Part shown: positions 1 through 7,619 of the stretch, one piece after another
Layout of the letters: every line of letters begins with the position of its first letter
Position numbering within the stretch: position 1 is the stretch's first letter
Assembly (NCBI GenBank): GCA_903858085.1
Contig: CAIOHJ010000260.1
Span: 1 to 16,223, forward strand
Source: an uncultured Chloroflexota bacterium
GTDB lineage: Bacteria; Chloroflexota; Anaerolineae; Caldilineales; Caldilineaceae
Length of the DNA stretch: 16,223 nucleotides
Direction of reading: 5' to 3'
Program-made: the position numbers and the translations under genes
Notes under the pieces: model-generated
The model's database searches: none
What the model was told of the DNA's origin: nothing
What the model saw: only the letters and a program-made list of their open reading frames with translations

Positions 1-30
1 AATCGATTTGTCTCGAAAAACCATTTGAAA

Positions 31-35
31 AGGAG
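31..35 (+). promoter_or_regulatory. Ribosome binding site deciding the start at 43
   Basis: AGGAG lies seven bases before ATG 43. It rules against the in-frame TTG at 25 as the start, since the site would then fall inside the coding region. Confidence 0.7.
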
Positions 36-42
36 TCAGGGT

Positions 43-465
43 ATGAAATTTTGGGGAATCGCCGCTCTTTTGTTGTTCGGGGTGCTGGCCTTCTTGGCCG
101 GCCAACGCCTCAGCGCAGACGCACTCGGCATCGCCATCGGGATGCTCTTCGGGGTGCTGGCCAGCATTCCAGCTGCACTGCTGGTGCTTGCCTCCAGCCA
201 GCGCAGCCGCTCCCAATCGTTTGAGGAAGAGGAAGAGAGGGTCGAAAGCGCCTACCCTTCCCGACAGCCCCCCCACGCCACACTGCCCGCCCAGGCACCG
301 GTGATCATCTTCGCCCCGCCCGCAGCCCAGGGGTTCCCCGATGCCCGCTACACCAGCGCCGCTCCAGCCAGCCAGATACCCGCTCGCGCCCTGCCCGCCC
401 GCCCGGAAAGCGGACGCACCTTCAAGGTCGTCGGCGAGCAGGAAGAGTGGATTACGGAGTGGTGA
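43..465 (+). CDS. Small two-helix membrane protein with a proline-rich tail, function unknown
   Basis: This is a 140-residue protein that I do not recognise. Residues about 4-22 and 27-47 form two hydrophobic helices joined by a short loop (RLSADA). A short acidic patch (FEEEEERVE) follows, then a Pro/Ala-rich, probably disordered segment. The charged C-terminus is conserved-looking (RTFKVVGEQEEWITEW). The start at ATG 43 is set by AGGAG at 31-35, seven bases upstream. A TTG at 25 is also in frame but would bury that ribosome site inside the gene. The two helices suggest a hairpin inner-membrane protein with both ends on the same side. The last 14 bp overlap the 3' end of the convergent lipoprotein gene. 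No partner can be inferred from context, because the next genes lie on the other strand. Confidence 0.7.
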   Translation: MKFWGIAALLLFGVLAFLAGQRLSADALGIAIGMLFGVLASIPAALLVLASSQRSRSQSFEEEEERVESAYPSRQPPHATLPAQAPVIIFAPPAAQGFPDARYTSAAPASQIPARALPARPESGRTFKVVGEQEEWITEW

Positions 466-1132
466 TGCCCGATTTGTCTGGATCGCGCTGCAGTTCAAGC
501 GTCCGCAGCAAGGCCCGCAGCGTCTCTTCCCCCGCCAGGTCGCTCGAGACAAGCGTCGCCAGCAGCAGCTGCTCCCCTGTATCGTCGTACAATACCGCCT
601 GCTGCCCCACCGCAGCCCCCGTCGAGGTTGTCAGCCGGTACGACAAAAAAGCGGCTGGCAACCCGTCGGCACGCAGGTCGTTCCGCAGACTGGCAGAGAC
701 CGCATCGACACCCGGGGTCGCTGCCAGCTCCGCAGCCGCCTCCGTCATGTACTGCTCCAGCGACAGCCCCAGGCGCGCACGCGCCGCCAGCGTGAAGTTC
801 AACGGGCTGTGGGAAATTTCTCCGACCCAGGCCACCAACCACAGCTCGTCAGCCTGCCACCCCGCCGGCAGCTCCGCCGGCCAGCTCTGTACCCGGTACT
901 GCCACCCCTCCGGCAGCGAGATCGTGGCCAGCCCCCCAGAAATCCGCCGCAGCGCCACAGGCTCGCCTGTCGACAACGCCCCCCCCCGGCTCGTAGGCGT
1001 CACGGTGGGCAGGAGAAGGGGCGGCATCACCGTGGGCGGCATCACCGTGGGCGGCGCTGGTGGGGCACAGGCCACCGCCAGCACCGCCCACCCAACCCCA
1101 GCCAGCCACCTGGCAGCCCCCTGCCCCCTCAT
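452..1132 (-). CDS. Lipoprotein with a Pro/Thr-rich linker and a possible PsbP/DcrB-like domain
   Basis: A 226-residue predicted lipoprotein. The signal segment (residues 1-21) ends in a lipobox, LAVAC, with the lipidated cysteine at 22. A Pro/Thr linker containing PPTVMPPTVMPP follows, and then a globular domain from about residue 55 to the end. That domain starts with a strand reading ATISLPEGW, has a helix around SLEQYMTEAAAEL, and ends LLALVSS-like into a final helix (TLRALLRTLEL). The order recalls the Mog1/PsbP/DcrB/LpqN fold, but this is a weak structural guess. The ATG at 1132 overlaps the endonuclease III stop as ATGA and has GGAGG four bases upstream. Longer in-frame starts up to 1246 would lie inside the nth gene and put the signal peptide internally. 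It is the last gene of the nuclease operon, and its stop overlaps the convergent gene by 14 bp. Confidence 0.75.
   Translation of the reverse strand: MRGQGAARWLAGVGWAVLAVACAPPAPPTVMPPTVMPPLLLPTVTPTSRGGALSTGEPVALRRISGGLATISLPEGWQYRVQSWPAELPAGWQADELWLVAWVGEISHSPLNFTLAARARLGLSLEQYMTEAAAELAATPGVDAVSASLRNDLRADGLPAAFLSYRLTTSTGAAVGQQAVLYDDTGEQLLLATLVSSDLAGEETLRALLRTLELQRDPDKSGITTP
979..987 (-). repeat. G9 homopolymer tract in the lipoprotein gene
   Basis: Nine consecutive G bases on the coding strand (C on the plus strand) encode the R-G-G-A segment just after the Pro/Thr linker. Such a tract can slip during replication and would frameshift the globular domain. High GC content makes chance runs more likely. 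Confidence 0.6.
1021..1056 (-). repeat. 15-bp tandem repeat in the lipoprotein linker
   Basis: Two perfect copies of GCGGCATCACCGTGG (plus strand, 1021-1035 and 1036-1050) are followed by a partial third. They encode the PPTVM-PPTVM-PP part of the linker that spaces the lipid anchor from the folded domain. The unit is a multiple of three, so copy-number change would alter linker length without a frameshift. Confidence 0.8.
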
Positions 1133-1782
1133 CGCACCTCCGCCGAAGGACAGAGCGAACGCAGCACACAGACCCCACAGGCCGGCTTGCGGGCGTCGCA
1201 GACCTGACGCCCATGAAAGATCAGCAGATGGGAAAGCTCGATCCACTCCCCGCGCGGGGTGATCGCCTGCAACTCTCGTTCAATTTTTTCTGGATCGCTC
1301 TGCGTGGTCAGCCCCAGCCGGTTCGCCAGCCGTTTGACGTGGGTGTCCACAACAATCCCTTCAGCAATCTGATAGGCAACCCCCAGCACGACATTGGCCG
1401 TCTTGCGCGCCACACCAGCCAGGGTCAGAAGCGCCGGCATGCTGGCCGGCACCCCACCGTCATACGCCAGCACAATTCGCCGACAGGCCTCCTGGATGTT
1501 TTTGGCCTTGTTGCGGTAAAAGCCCGTCGAGCGGATCAACGCCTCCAGTTCGTCTCGATCAGCCGCCGCCAGCGCCGCTGCGTCCGGATACCGGGCAAAA
1601 AGAGCCGGCGTCACTTTGTTGACCCGCTCATCCGTACACTGCGCCGATAAAATCGTCGCCACCAACAGTTCCAGAGCGTTGCGGTGCTCGAGCGCGCAGC
1701 GTGCATCCGGATACTCGGCGTGCAGCCGCTGCAAAATCGGGCCGATCCGCTCGGCCGCACTTCCCCCCTCTTCTGTGGCCAT
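1129..1782 (-). CDS. nth: Endonuclease III, base-excision DNA glycosylase/AP lyase
   Basis: A 217-residue cytoplasmic protein matching full-length Nth. It removes oxidised pyrimidines and nicks the resulting abasic site in base-excision repair. The helix-hairpin-helix is at residues 121-134 (LAGVARKTANVVLG) and holds the catalytic lysine K127. The catalytic aspartate is D146 in VDTHVKRLANRLGLT. Four cysteines, C195, C202, C205 and C211, give the C-x6-C-x2-C-x5-C pattern that binds the [4Fe-4S] cluster. The hairpin reads LAGVA where the usual form is LPGVG. The start at ATG 1782 has a GGGGGAG purine run just upstream. It begins 9 bp after the phosphoribosyltransferase stop, and its stop overlaps the lipoprotein ATG by 4 bp, so the three genes are likely translationally coupled. 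Confidence 0.96.
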   Translation of the reverse strand: MATEEGGSAAERIGPILQRLHAEYPDARCALEHRNALELLVATILSAQCTDERVNKVTPALFARYPDAAALAAADRDELEALIRSTGFYRNKAKNIQEACRRIVLAYDGGVPASMPALLTLAGVARKTANVVLGVAYQIAEGIVVDTHVKRLANRLGLTTQSDPEKIERELQAITPRGEWIELSHLLIFHGRQVCDARKPACGVCVLRSLCPSAEVR

Positions 1783-1791
1783 CTCTCCCCC

Positions 1792-2292
1792 CTACGAATA
1801 GACCGGCTCTGCACGCACCCGGTAGTCAGAATCGTCGATCCGCTGCCAAGGATAGTGCACAAAATCTTCGGTGATCTGCACATAGTAGTCTGGGCCGGCA
1901 TCCGCAAAGACGCTGCTCGACTGTTTCCAGTGAAGCACCGCCAGCTCGGGAAAGCCACCGGCTATTTCGATCCGCCCTTTGACAGCCATGATCGTGCGTC
2001 CCCGATGCCAAAGGTTGTCGACCACCAGGATTTTGCGGTTGCGCAGCCGGTCGTCTGCCGGGAACTGGACAAAACGGGGCCAGCTCAGCGTCGTGCGCTG
2101 GCTTGGGTTCTCAGGAAAAAGCACCGCCGCCGTCAACACCTCCTTCATCTTCAAAGCCTCAGCAATCATGCCCCCTGGAATGATCCCGCCGCGCGTGATC
2201 GAAAGGATCGCATCGTAGGGGGTGTTCAGCTTAAAAATCAGCTGGCTGACCACTTCCTCCAGCTCGCTCCAACTCAGATAGATCTGTTTCAT
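1792..2292 (-). CDS. Gpt-like (type I) phosphoribosyltransferase with an altered PRPP motif
   Basis: A 166-residue cytoplasmic protein of the type I phosphoribosyltransferase family, whose members join PRPP to a nucleobase. The pyrophosphate loop is clear at residues 31-45 (SITRGGIIPGGMIAE), as is the late strand-turn PDYYVQITEDFVHYPWQ (134-150), which resembles the end of xanthine/guanine PRTases. The PRPP-binding motif at 88-100 reads ILVVDNLWHRGRT. Gpt-type enzymes have DDxxDTGGT here, so the second Asp is Asn (N93), the general-base Asp is His (H96) and the following Thr is Arg (R97). Activity or substrate may therefore differ from classical purine salvage enzymes. The ATG start overlaps the upstream nuclease stop as ATGA and has GGAG five bases upstream. 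Family assignment is firm; the substrate is unknown. Confidence 0.88.
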   Translation of the reverse strand: MKQIYLSWSELEEVVSQLIFKLNTPYDAILSITRGGIIPGGMIAEALKMKEVLTAAVLFPENPSQRTTLSWPRFVQFPADDRLRNRKILVVDNLWHRGRTIMAVKGRIEIAGGFPELAVLHWKQSSSVFADAGPDYYVQITEDFVHYPWQRIDDSDYRVRAEPVYS

Positions 2293-4337
2293 CGCTTCTC
2301 CACTTCGCTATTGGCCGCCTGCCCGGCGGCGTGCTCCGCCACCAGCCTGGCACCCCACACCGCCAACTCGACACCAGCCAGGCTGGTGCGATGGCGTACC
2401 TCCCCATGAATGCGATTTTCGCCCGAAACCACTGTGAATGCAATCTCCGTCGACGACAACACAAGATGTGCAGGCGCCTGCAGCCTGGCCTGATAAACGC
2501 CCGGTGGCAGGTTCCAAAAACGCACTTCCCCGTTGGCATCCGTGACCGCCTCGCCCACCGTCCGGCCACCGCGCTCCTCCCAAGAGAGCCGCAGATCGGC
2601 ATGGCCGAAATCACCCGCAACCCACCCGACTCCCTGCGGCCAGATCCGGAGCAGCAACGGGTCGTGGTCGCTGCTGTGCAGCGCCCCCGCCGTCTCAGCC
2701 TGCAGCGGCGAGGGCTGGTCGGCATTCACCCGCACTGCCTGCACTTCCCCCACCAGCTTTTCCAGGCTGCGGCTCACCAGAAGATAGTCGAGCGTCTGGC
2801 TGGCCCCGTTGTAGATGTAGCTGTAGCGCTCCAAGACAGGAAGCCACGCATACAGCTGCAGCAGCGCAGGGTCCGTCCCTGCGCGCAAGGCCTCCACAGG
2901 GGAACTGTCCAAAAAATCGTTGAAATCCCCCAGCACGACCAACGCTGCCTCTGCCGCCAGTTTGTGCTGCGCCCAGCCAGCCACCTGCTGCGCCTGTGCT
3001 ACCCGCCTTGGCAGGTTGACACGCTCGTCGCCTGATTTGCTCTTCCAGTGGTTGACCCAGACGCTGATCGCAAATGGCTCGCCCCACGCCCCCTGCACAG
3101 CCAGGTCCACCGCCAGCACCGGTCGGTCAAAGAGTGGATACTGCCCCAAAGGACAGGCCCCCACCTCTTGCACGCCGTAGTCCCTCTCCGAACACCCCTG
3201 GAATGTCTCGACCGCCAGGATCTGTACCCGATCCGTGCGCGTCAGCAGCGCGTTGGTCAGTGGAAAGCTGCGGGAAGCACTCTGTGGGCCCGGCAGCGCG
3301 GTTGCAGTGTACGCCAGGCCGTAGTCGGCGCGCAGCCGCTCGGCCAGCTGCTCGGCGTCGCGCGGTGTGCCCGCTTCCTGGAGACCCACCACCGTGCAGC
3401 CGCCCAGCCACCAGGCAATCGTTTCAGCCCGGCGCTCCAGTTCGCGCTGATAGCGGGCCGGCTCCGGGTACTGATCGCTGCCGCTGCCCATGCCGTTCAT
3501 GTTGTACGAGCAGACCGTGAAATGGTCCGCAGCCGCCGGTGCAGCCGGAGACGGCTGCACCGCAGCGCTTGCTATCCGTTCGATCGGGCTGCCCGGCAGA
3601 AGCAGCAGCTGGTATTTGCCAAAGTTGTAGTCGACCACCGCTGCGCCGCCAGCCACCCGCACCCGGTCGCCGTGGCGCAGGTCGGGAAGCGCGCTGCCAG
3701 CAGCGCTGTTGAGATAAAGCAGCTGCGCCTGCTCCAGCGGCTCGTCGTAGAAGATCCGCCCGCCGCTCACATAGGGCTGGCGGCCAGCCAGCACCACGGC
3801 GACCTCGGCTTCTTCCCCGCTGTAGCGCCGCGTCGGCCCATGTAGGATCCCTTCAAAGGGGGCAACACCGACCCGCATCCCCTCGTAGGACTCCATCTGC
3901 CCCCCCCCCTCCGGCAGCATCGCCAGCACGGTTGGGTGGCCGGCACAGCCTCCGAACGGCTCGATCGCCTGTGGCCGCACCAGCTCGGTCTTGTCGTAAA
4001 ATTCATCGACCTCTGCCCGACGCACCCGGACACAATCGCCCACAGCCACCAGAGGCCGCTGCCGGGTATAGACGTAGATGCCGTCGCTCGTCTCCGCCCG
4101 GCCATCGCCTGTCGGATCCTGCAGAAAAAAGCCTGTCGCTCTTACCGCCGTCACCACCCCAACACTGTCGACCACACGCCCCTCCAACAGCGTTGCAGCC
4201 CCCTCTCCCTGGATCTGATAGATTGGGGTCAACTCCTGCCCCTGCCCAGACAACCGTTCGGGCCAGAGCCAACAGCAGAGCCAGAGCAACAGCCAGGCCC
4301 ACACCCGTCCGGCCCCTCTTTTCTTCAGATGCTCCAC
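2289..4337 (-). CDS. Secreted endonuclease/exonuclease/phosphatase-family nuclease (ExeM/NucH-like)
   Basis: A 682-residue secreted protein. Residues 1-31 are a signal peptide (LKKRGAGR, then WAWLLLWLCCWLW). Residues about 46-260 hold two OB-like segments, one with the FFLQDPTGDGRAETSDGIYVY signature typical of extracellular ExeM/NucH nucleases. Residues about 272-566 are the EEP catalytic domain. Its motifs are YNMNGM (278-283), LQEAG with metal ligand E321, VNHWKSK with H430, GDFND with D471 and N473, TLDYLL with D517, and SSDHDP with D557/H558. Residues about 578-640 form a CNA-B/prealbumin-like beta domain (TDANGEVRFWNLPPGVYQARL). It probably hydrolyses extracellular DNA; phosphatase activity is possible but less likely. 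The start is GTG at 4337, with a GGGGGAG run four bases upstream. It is the first gene of the four-gene minus-strand operon and diverges from the S8 protease. Confidence 0.93.
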   Translation of the reverse strand: MEHLKKRGAGRVWAWLLLWLCCWLWPERLSGQGQELTPIYQIQGEGAATLLEGRVVDSVGVVTAVRATGFFLQDPTGDGRAETSDGIYVYTRQRPLVAVGDCVRVRRAEVDEFYDKTELVRPQAIEPFGGCAGHPTVLAMLPEGGGQMESYEGMRVGVAPFEGILHGPTRRYSGEEAEVAVVLAGRQPYVSGGRIFYDEPLEQAQLLYLNSAAGSALPDLRHGDRVRVAGGAAVVDYNFGKYQLLLLPGSPIERIASAAVQPSPAAPAAADHFTVCSYNMNGMGSGSDQYPEPARYQRELERRAETIAWWLGGCTVVGLQEAGTPRDAEQLAERLRADYGLAYTATALPGPQSASRSFPLTNALLTRTDRVQILAVETFQGCSERDYGVQEVGACPLGQYPLFDRPVLAVDLAVQGAWGEPFAISVWVNHWKSKSGDERVNLPRRVAQAQQVAGWAQHKLAAEAALVVLGDFNDFLDSSPVEALRAGTDPALLQLYAWLPVLERYSYIYNGASQTLDYLLVSRSLEKLVGEVQAVRVNADQPSPLQAETAGALHSSDHDPLLLRIWPQGVGWVAGDFGHADLRLSWEERGGRTVGEAVTDANGEVRFWNLPPGVYQARLQAPAHLVLSSTEIAFTVVSGENRIHGEVRHRTSLAGVELAVWGARLVAEHAAGQAANSEVEKR
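3900..3909 (-). repeat. G10 homopolymer tract in the nuclease gene
   Basis: Ten consecutive G bases on the coding strand encode E143 to G146 in the OB region, upstream of the catalytic domain. A one-base slip would remove the whole nuclease domain, so the tract could act as an on/off switch. No population data are available here. Confidence 0.65.
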
Positions 4338-4473
4338 TGCGCTCCCCCCTGCTTTTTCCCGTTCTTGGATCCGGCACTGTCAATTCCGTTCGATCCAATT
4401 GTACTATGCTATGATAGTTCCATCGTTTTGGGGCAGGCGGCAAGAGACCGTTTCGAAAAATAGGCGGCAACGG
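4338..4473. promoter_or_regulatory. Divergent intergenic region between the nuclease operon and the S8 protease
   Basis: This 136-bp gap must drive transcription both ways. Its core (4381-4418) is AT-rich against GC-rich flanks. It has an inverted repeat CAATT-N11-AATTG (4381-4401) and a second, ACTAT-N6-ATAGT (4403-4418). For the plus strand, TATGAT at 4410-4415 is a plausible -10 but lacks a good -35. For the minus strand, TACAAT (complement of 4398-4403) is a plausible -10. A perfect TTGACA (complement of 4378-4383) has no convincing -10 at the right distance. The sites are candidates only; the overlap of dyads with both -10 candidates suggests an operator. Confidence 0.4.
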
Positions 4474-7400
4474 ATGAACCGTTTTTCAACTTTTGGCTCC
4501 TTTCTGCTGGCTGTTGTGTGGGCGGTGCTGGCTGTTCCGGCCGAGGCGGCTCGCTGGGAGCCGACCCGCCCGGCAGGGGCTGCGTCCCCGACACGTGCGG
4601 CCTATCTGCTGGAGCTCACCGCTCCCCCCGCCGTACAGCATTTTTTGCTGCTGCAGGAGCAGGGGGTGGCTGCAGCCAGCACCAGCACCCAGCGCTATCT
4701 GGCCGACCTCGAACAGGCGCAACAGGCCCTGCTCGACACCCTCCAGCAGCAGGAGATCCCCCTGCTCTATCGCACCCAACGGGTGTACAACGGGGTGGCC
4801 GTCCTGGCCACCCCAGAGCAGGCACGCACGCTCGCCAGCCTGCCCGGCGTCAAAGCCCTCCACCCCATCCTCAGCAAGGAACCAGCGACGACTTCCAGCA
4901 TCCCCTTTTTGTCCATTCCTGAGGTCTGGGGGAGGGGTGCCGGCCTGCGGGGAGAGGGCATTCGCATCGCTGTCATCGATACTGGGATCGACTATCTCCA
5001 TCTGGACTTTGGCGGGCCCGGCGTCGGCTATGCCGAAAACGACCGCACGGTCGTCGGCGATGTGCCCGGCTTTCCCAGCGCCAAAATCGTCGGCGGCTAT
5101 GATTTTGCCGGCGAATTCTACAACGCCAACCCGAGTTCGCCAGCCTACAGCCCGATCCCAACGCCAGACCCAGACCCACAGGATTGTTACGGCCACGGCA
5201 CCCACGTGGCCGGTATTGCGGCCGGCTACGGGGTCACCGCAGAGGGCCAACCCTACACCGGCCCGTGGGACCAGGACGTCGACTTCAGCCAGCTGAGCAT
5301 CGGCCCTGGGGTCGCACCGCTGGCCGAGCTTTACGCGCTCAAAGTCTTCGGCTGTTCGGGCAGCTCTGACCTGGTCGACCTGGCCCTGGAGTGGTCCGTC
5401 GACCCCAACGGCGACGGCGATTTCACCGACCGCGTCGATGTTATCAACCTGTCGCTCGGTTCGCCGCTCGGCCTGCCGACCGACACCACGACGGTGGCAG
5501 CCGACAATGCCGCTGCCTTGGGGGTGGTCGTGGTGGCTTCTGCCGGCAACAGCGGCGACCACCGCTTTGTGTTGGGCAGCCCCTCCAACGGCGAGCGGGT
5601 GATCAGCGTCGCTGCCACCCAGTATGGCCAGGCTCTGTCCCCCACCGGGACCTGGCCCATCGATACCCTTGCGCCCTTCTCCTCGCGCGGCCCCCGTGCG
5701 GCAGACCTGGTGGCCAAACCAGACCTGGCCGCTCCGGGCGTCAACATTCTTTCGGCTGCCAGCGGCAGCGGCCGCGGCTCGCTGCGTCTTTCCGGCACCT
5801 CGATGGCCGCGCCCCACGTCGCCGGCGCGCTGGCACTGCTGCGCCAGCGCTACCCAGATTGGCGCAGCAGCGACCTCAAAGCGCTGGTGATGAACACCGC
5901 CTGGCCGCTGGTTCGCTTCGACAGCCCCCTCACCGCCACCCTCCACGCCCCCAGCCGCACCGGCGCTGGTCGGCTGGATCTCTCCGCTGCCCTCGACGCC
6001 CCAGCCATCGCTTTCAACGCCGAGCGGCCAGACCAGGTCTCGCTGAGCTTTGGCCGGCCCGCCGTGCTCGACCAGTACCAGGCCATCCAATCCCTGCGCC
6101 TCGTCGACAAAAGCAGCCGCGAGCAGGCCTACACCCCCAGCTATCTGGCCATCACAGAGATGGCAGGCGTCAGCGTCACCCTCCCTGCCTCCCCGGTTCG
6201 GCTGCCCGCCGACGGCACAGCCACCGTGCCGGTGCAGCTGGTCGCTACAGCCGCTGCACTCGGCCGCTCCACCCTCCCGGCAGCGGGCGCCTGGTTCGAC
6301 GAAGAAAGCGGCTATGTCTTGCTCTGGCCCACAACCGCCGTCTGGCAGGCCACGCTGCAAGGAGCCGACGGACAGACGCTGGGGGAGCTGGTCGCCCGCT
6401 ACCAGCCCGTCAGCCGCACCCTCTCTTATACCCTCACGCCCGGCAGCGACCTCACCCCAGCATTGGGCACCCTCTTCCTGACCGCCAGCACCGCCCAACC
6501 TGCGCTCTATACGCAGCCAGAGATCAGCCTGGCCGGGCACTATACCGGTTCGTTTGTGTTGGAGGCAGGGCACGAGCTGCTGCTGGCAACCCGCTCTTTT
6601 TCCGTCACCTTGGAGACCGCCGAGAGCCCGCTCCGCACTGCCAGCGGCTCGCTGCACAGCCCCAGCATCGTCCTGCATGTCCCGCTGCACGCCGCTCCGT
6701 TCGCCGCCTCGGCCATGCGCGCCACACCCAGCACGCTGGAGAGCGATGCAACCTTTGCTGCAACCGCTACCCTGGCTGGCACTCCCCTGGCCGGCGGCAC
6801 AGCCCCCACCGCCGTGGTTTCGCTGGCCAGTCTCTTCCAGCTTGAACTTCAAAGCCCCAACGGACGCCCAGCGTCCCTGCCTGCTGGCGCTGTCGACCTC
6901 TACGACAGCGCCGACATCAGCCAGATCGGGGTCGCCATCGACAACTTCGCCAGCCCCCAGGCTGCGCTGCTGCACTTCGGCATCGCTGCCCATGCCCCCT
7001 GGACAACCCCCAACCTGGTCTATTTCAATCTCCTGTTCGACATCGACGGCGATGGAACCAGCGACTACCGCCTCTTCAACAGCAGCCAGGAAGGGTACAC
7101 GTCGGACCAGATGCTGGGCGACACCTTTGTCAGCGCGATCGAGAATTTGCACACCCAGCAGCTTGCTGTGCAGCTGCCGCTCAATCGGCTCGACGCCAGC
7201 CGGGCAGATCTGCGCCCCTTCGGCAGCCGAGTCATGGTGCTGTCCGTTCGGCTGGCAGAACTCAACCTGCCCCCAGGCCAGAGCCAGATCACCTGGTGGG
7301 CGGAAAGCTACCACCGCGCCTTTGGAGGCGTCGCTCCCCAGTCGCTCGTCGACCGTACCCCGCCCCGCACCCTCGACCTGGCCCGCCCGACCCTCACCGT

Positions 7401-7602
7401 TGCGGCAAACTATTTGCAGCAGCCGCTGATCTTTGACCAGCCGGGCACCTCGGTGCAGGCACAGTGGACCCCTGCTGGCGGCGCTGGCTCTCCAGCACTG
7501 CTGCTGCTGCACCACCACAACGTGCCCGCAGAACAGGTCGAGGTCGTGCCTCTCCGTGTGCGCTGGCCTGTTTCGCTCTATCTGCCCCAGATCAGCCGCT
7601 GA
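4474..7602 (+). CDS. Large secreted subtilisin-family (S8) serine protease
   Basis: A 1042-residue secreted protease. The signal peptide is residues 1-26 (FLLAVVWAVLAVPAEAA). An inhibitor-like propeptide spans about 40-130 and ends in YNGVAVLATPEQARTLASLPGV. The catalytic domain spans about 150-520. Its triad is D169 in IAVIDTGID, H241 in GHGTHVAG and S443 in SGTSMAAPHVAG, with oxyanion N359 in ASAGNSGD. Asp-rich loops at 310-320 (DPNGDGDFTD) and 855-865 (FDIDGDGTSDY) look like calcium sites. No protease-associated insert is seen between the Asn and Ser motifs. The last 500 residues are beta-rich and unassigned, without an LPxTG sorting signal or a transmembrane anchor, and end SLYLPQISR. The ATG at 4474 is chosen because it places the signal peptide first; the ribosome site (AGGCGG) is weak. 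The gene diverges from the nuclease operon and its stop lies 17 bp from the convergent zinc-ribbon gene. Confidence 0.94.
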   Translation: MNRFSTFGSFLLAVVWAVLAVPAEAARWEPTRPAGAASPTRAAYLLELTAPPAVQHFLLLQEQGVAAASTSTQRYLADLEQAQQALLDTLQQQEIPLLYRTQRVYNGVAVLATPEQARTLASLPGVKALHPILSKEPATTSSIPFLSIPEVWGRGAGLRGEGIRIAVIDTGIDYLHLDFGGPGVGYAENDRTVVGDVPGFPSAKIVGGYDFAGEFYNANPSSPAYSPIPTPDPDPQDCYGHGTHVAGIAAGYGVTAEGQPYTGPWDQDVDFSQLSIGPGVAPLAELYALKVFGCSGSSDLVDLALEWSVDPNGDGDFTDRVDVINLSLGSPLGLPTDTTTVAADNAAALGVVVVASAGNSGDHRFVLGSPSNGERVISVAATQYGQALSPTGTWPIDTLAPFSSRGPRAADLVAKPDLAAPGVNILSAASGSGRGSLRLSGTSMAAPHVAGALALLRQRYPDWRSSDLKALVMNTAWPLVRFDSPLTATLHAPSRTGAGRLDLSAALDAPAIAFNAERPDQVSLSFGRPAVLDQYQAIQSLRLVDKSSREQAYTPSYLAITEMAGVSVTLPASPVRLPADGTATVPVQLVATAAALGRSTLPAAGAWFDEESGYVLLWPTTAVWQATLQGADGQTLGELVARYQPVSRTLSYTLTPGSDLTPALGTLFLTASTAQPALYTQPEISLAGHYTGSFVLEAGHELLLATRSFSVTLETAESPLRTASGSLHSPSIVLHVPLHAAPFAASAMRATPSTLESDATFAATATLAGTPLAGGTAPTAVVSLASLFQLELQSPNGRPASLPAGAVDLYDSADISQIGVAIDNFASPQAALLHFGIAAHAPWTTPNLVYFNLLFDIDGDGTSDYRLFNSSQEGYTSDQMLGDTFVSAIENLHTQQLAVQLPLNRLDASRADLRPFGSRVMVLSVRLAELNLPPGQSQITWWAESYHRAFGGVAPQSLVDRTPPRTLDLARPTLTVAANYLQQPLIFDQPGTSVQAQWTPAGGAGSPALLLLHHHNVPAEQVEVVPLRVRWPVSLYLPQISR

Positions 7603-7619
7603 ACAAGCCGGCCCGCTCT

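Noticed and set aside
1133..1246. Upstream extension of the lipoprotein to 1246
   Set aside because: It would overlap nth by over 100 bp and place the signal peptide and lipobox internally. ATG 1132 has GGAGG and an ATGA coupling.
4378..4383. Perfect TTGACA on the minus strand as the -35 of the nuclease operon
   Set aside because: At 16-18 bp downstream the sequence is GGGAAA-like, not a -10. It is kept only as a note in the intergenic entry.
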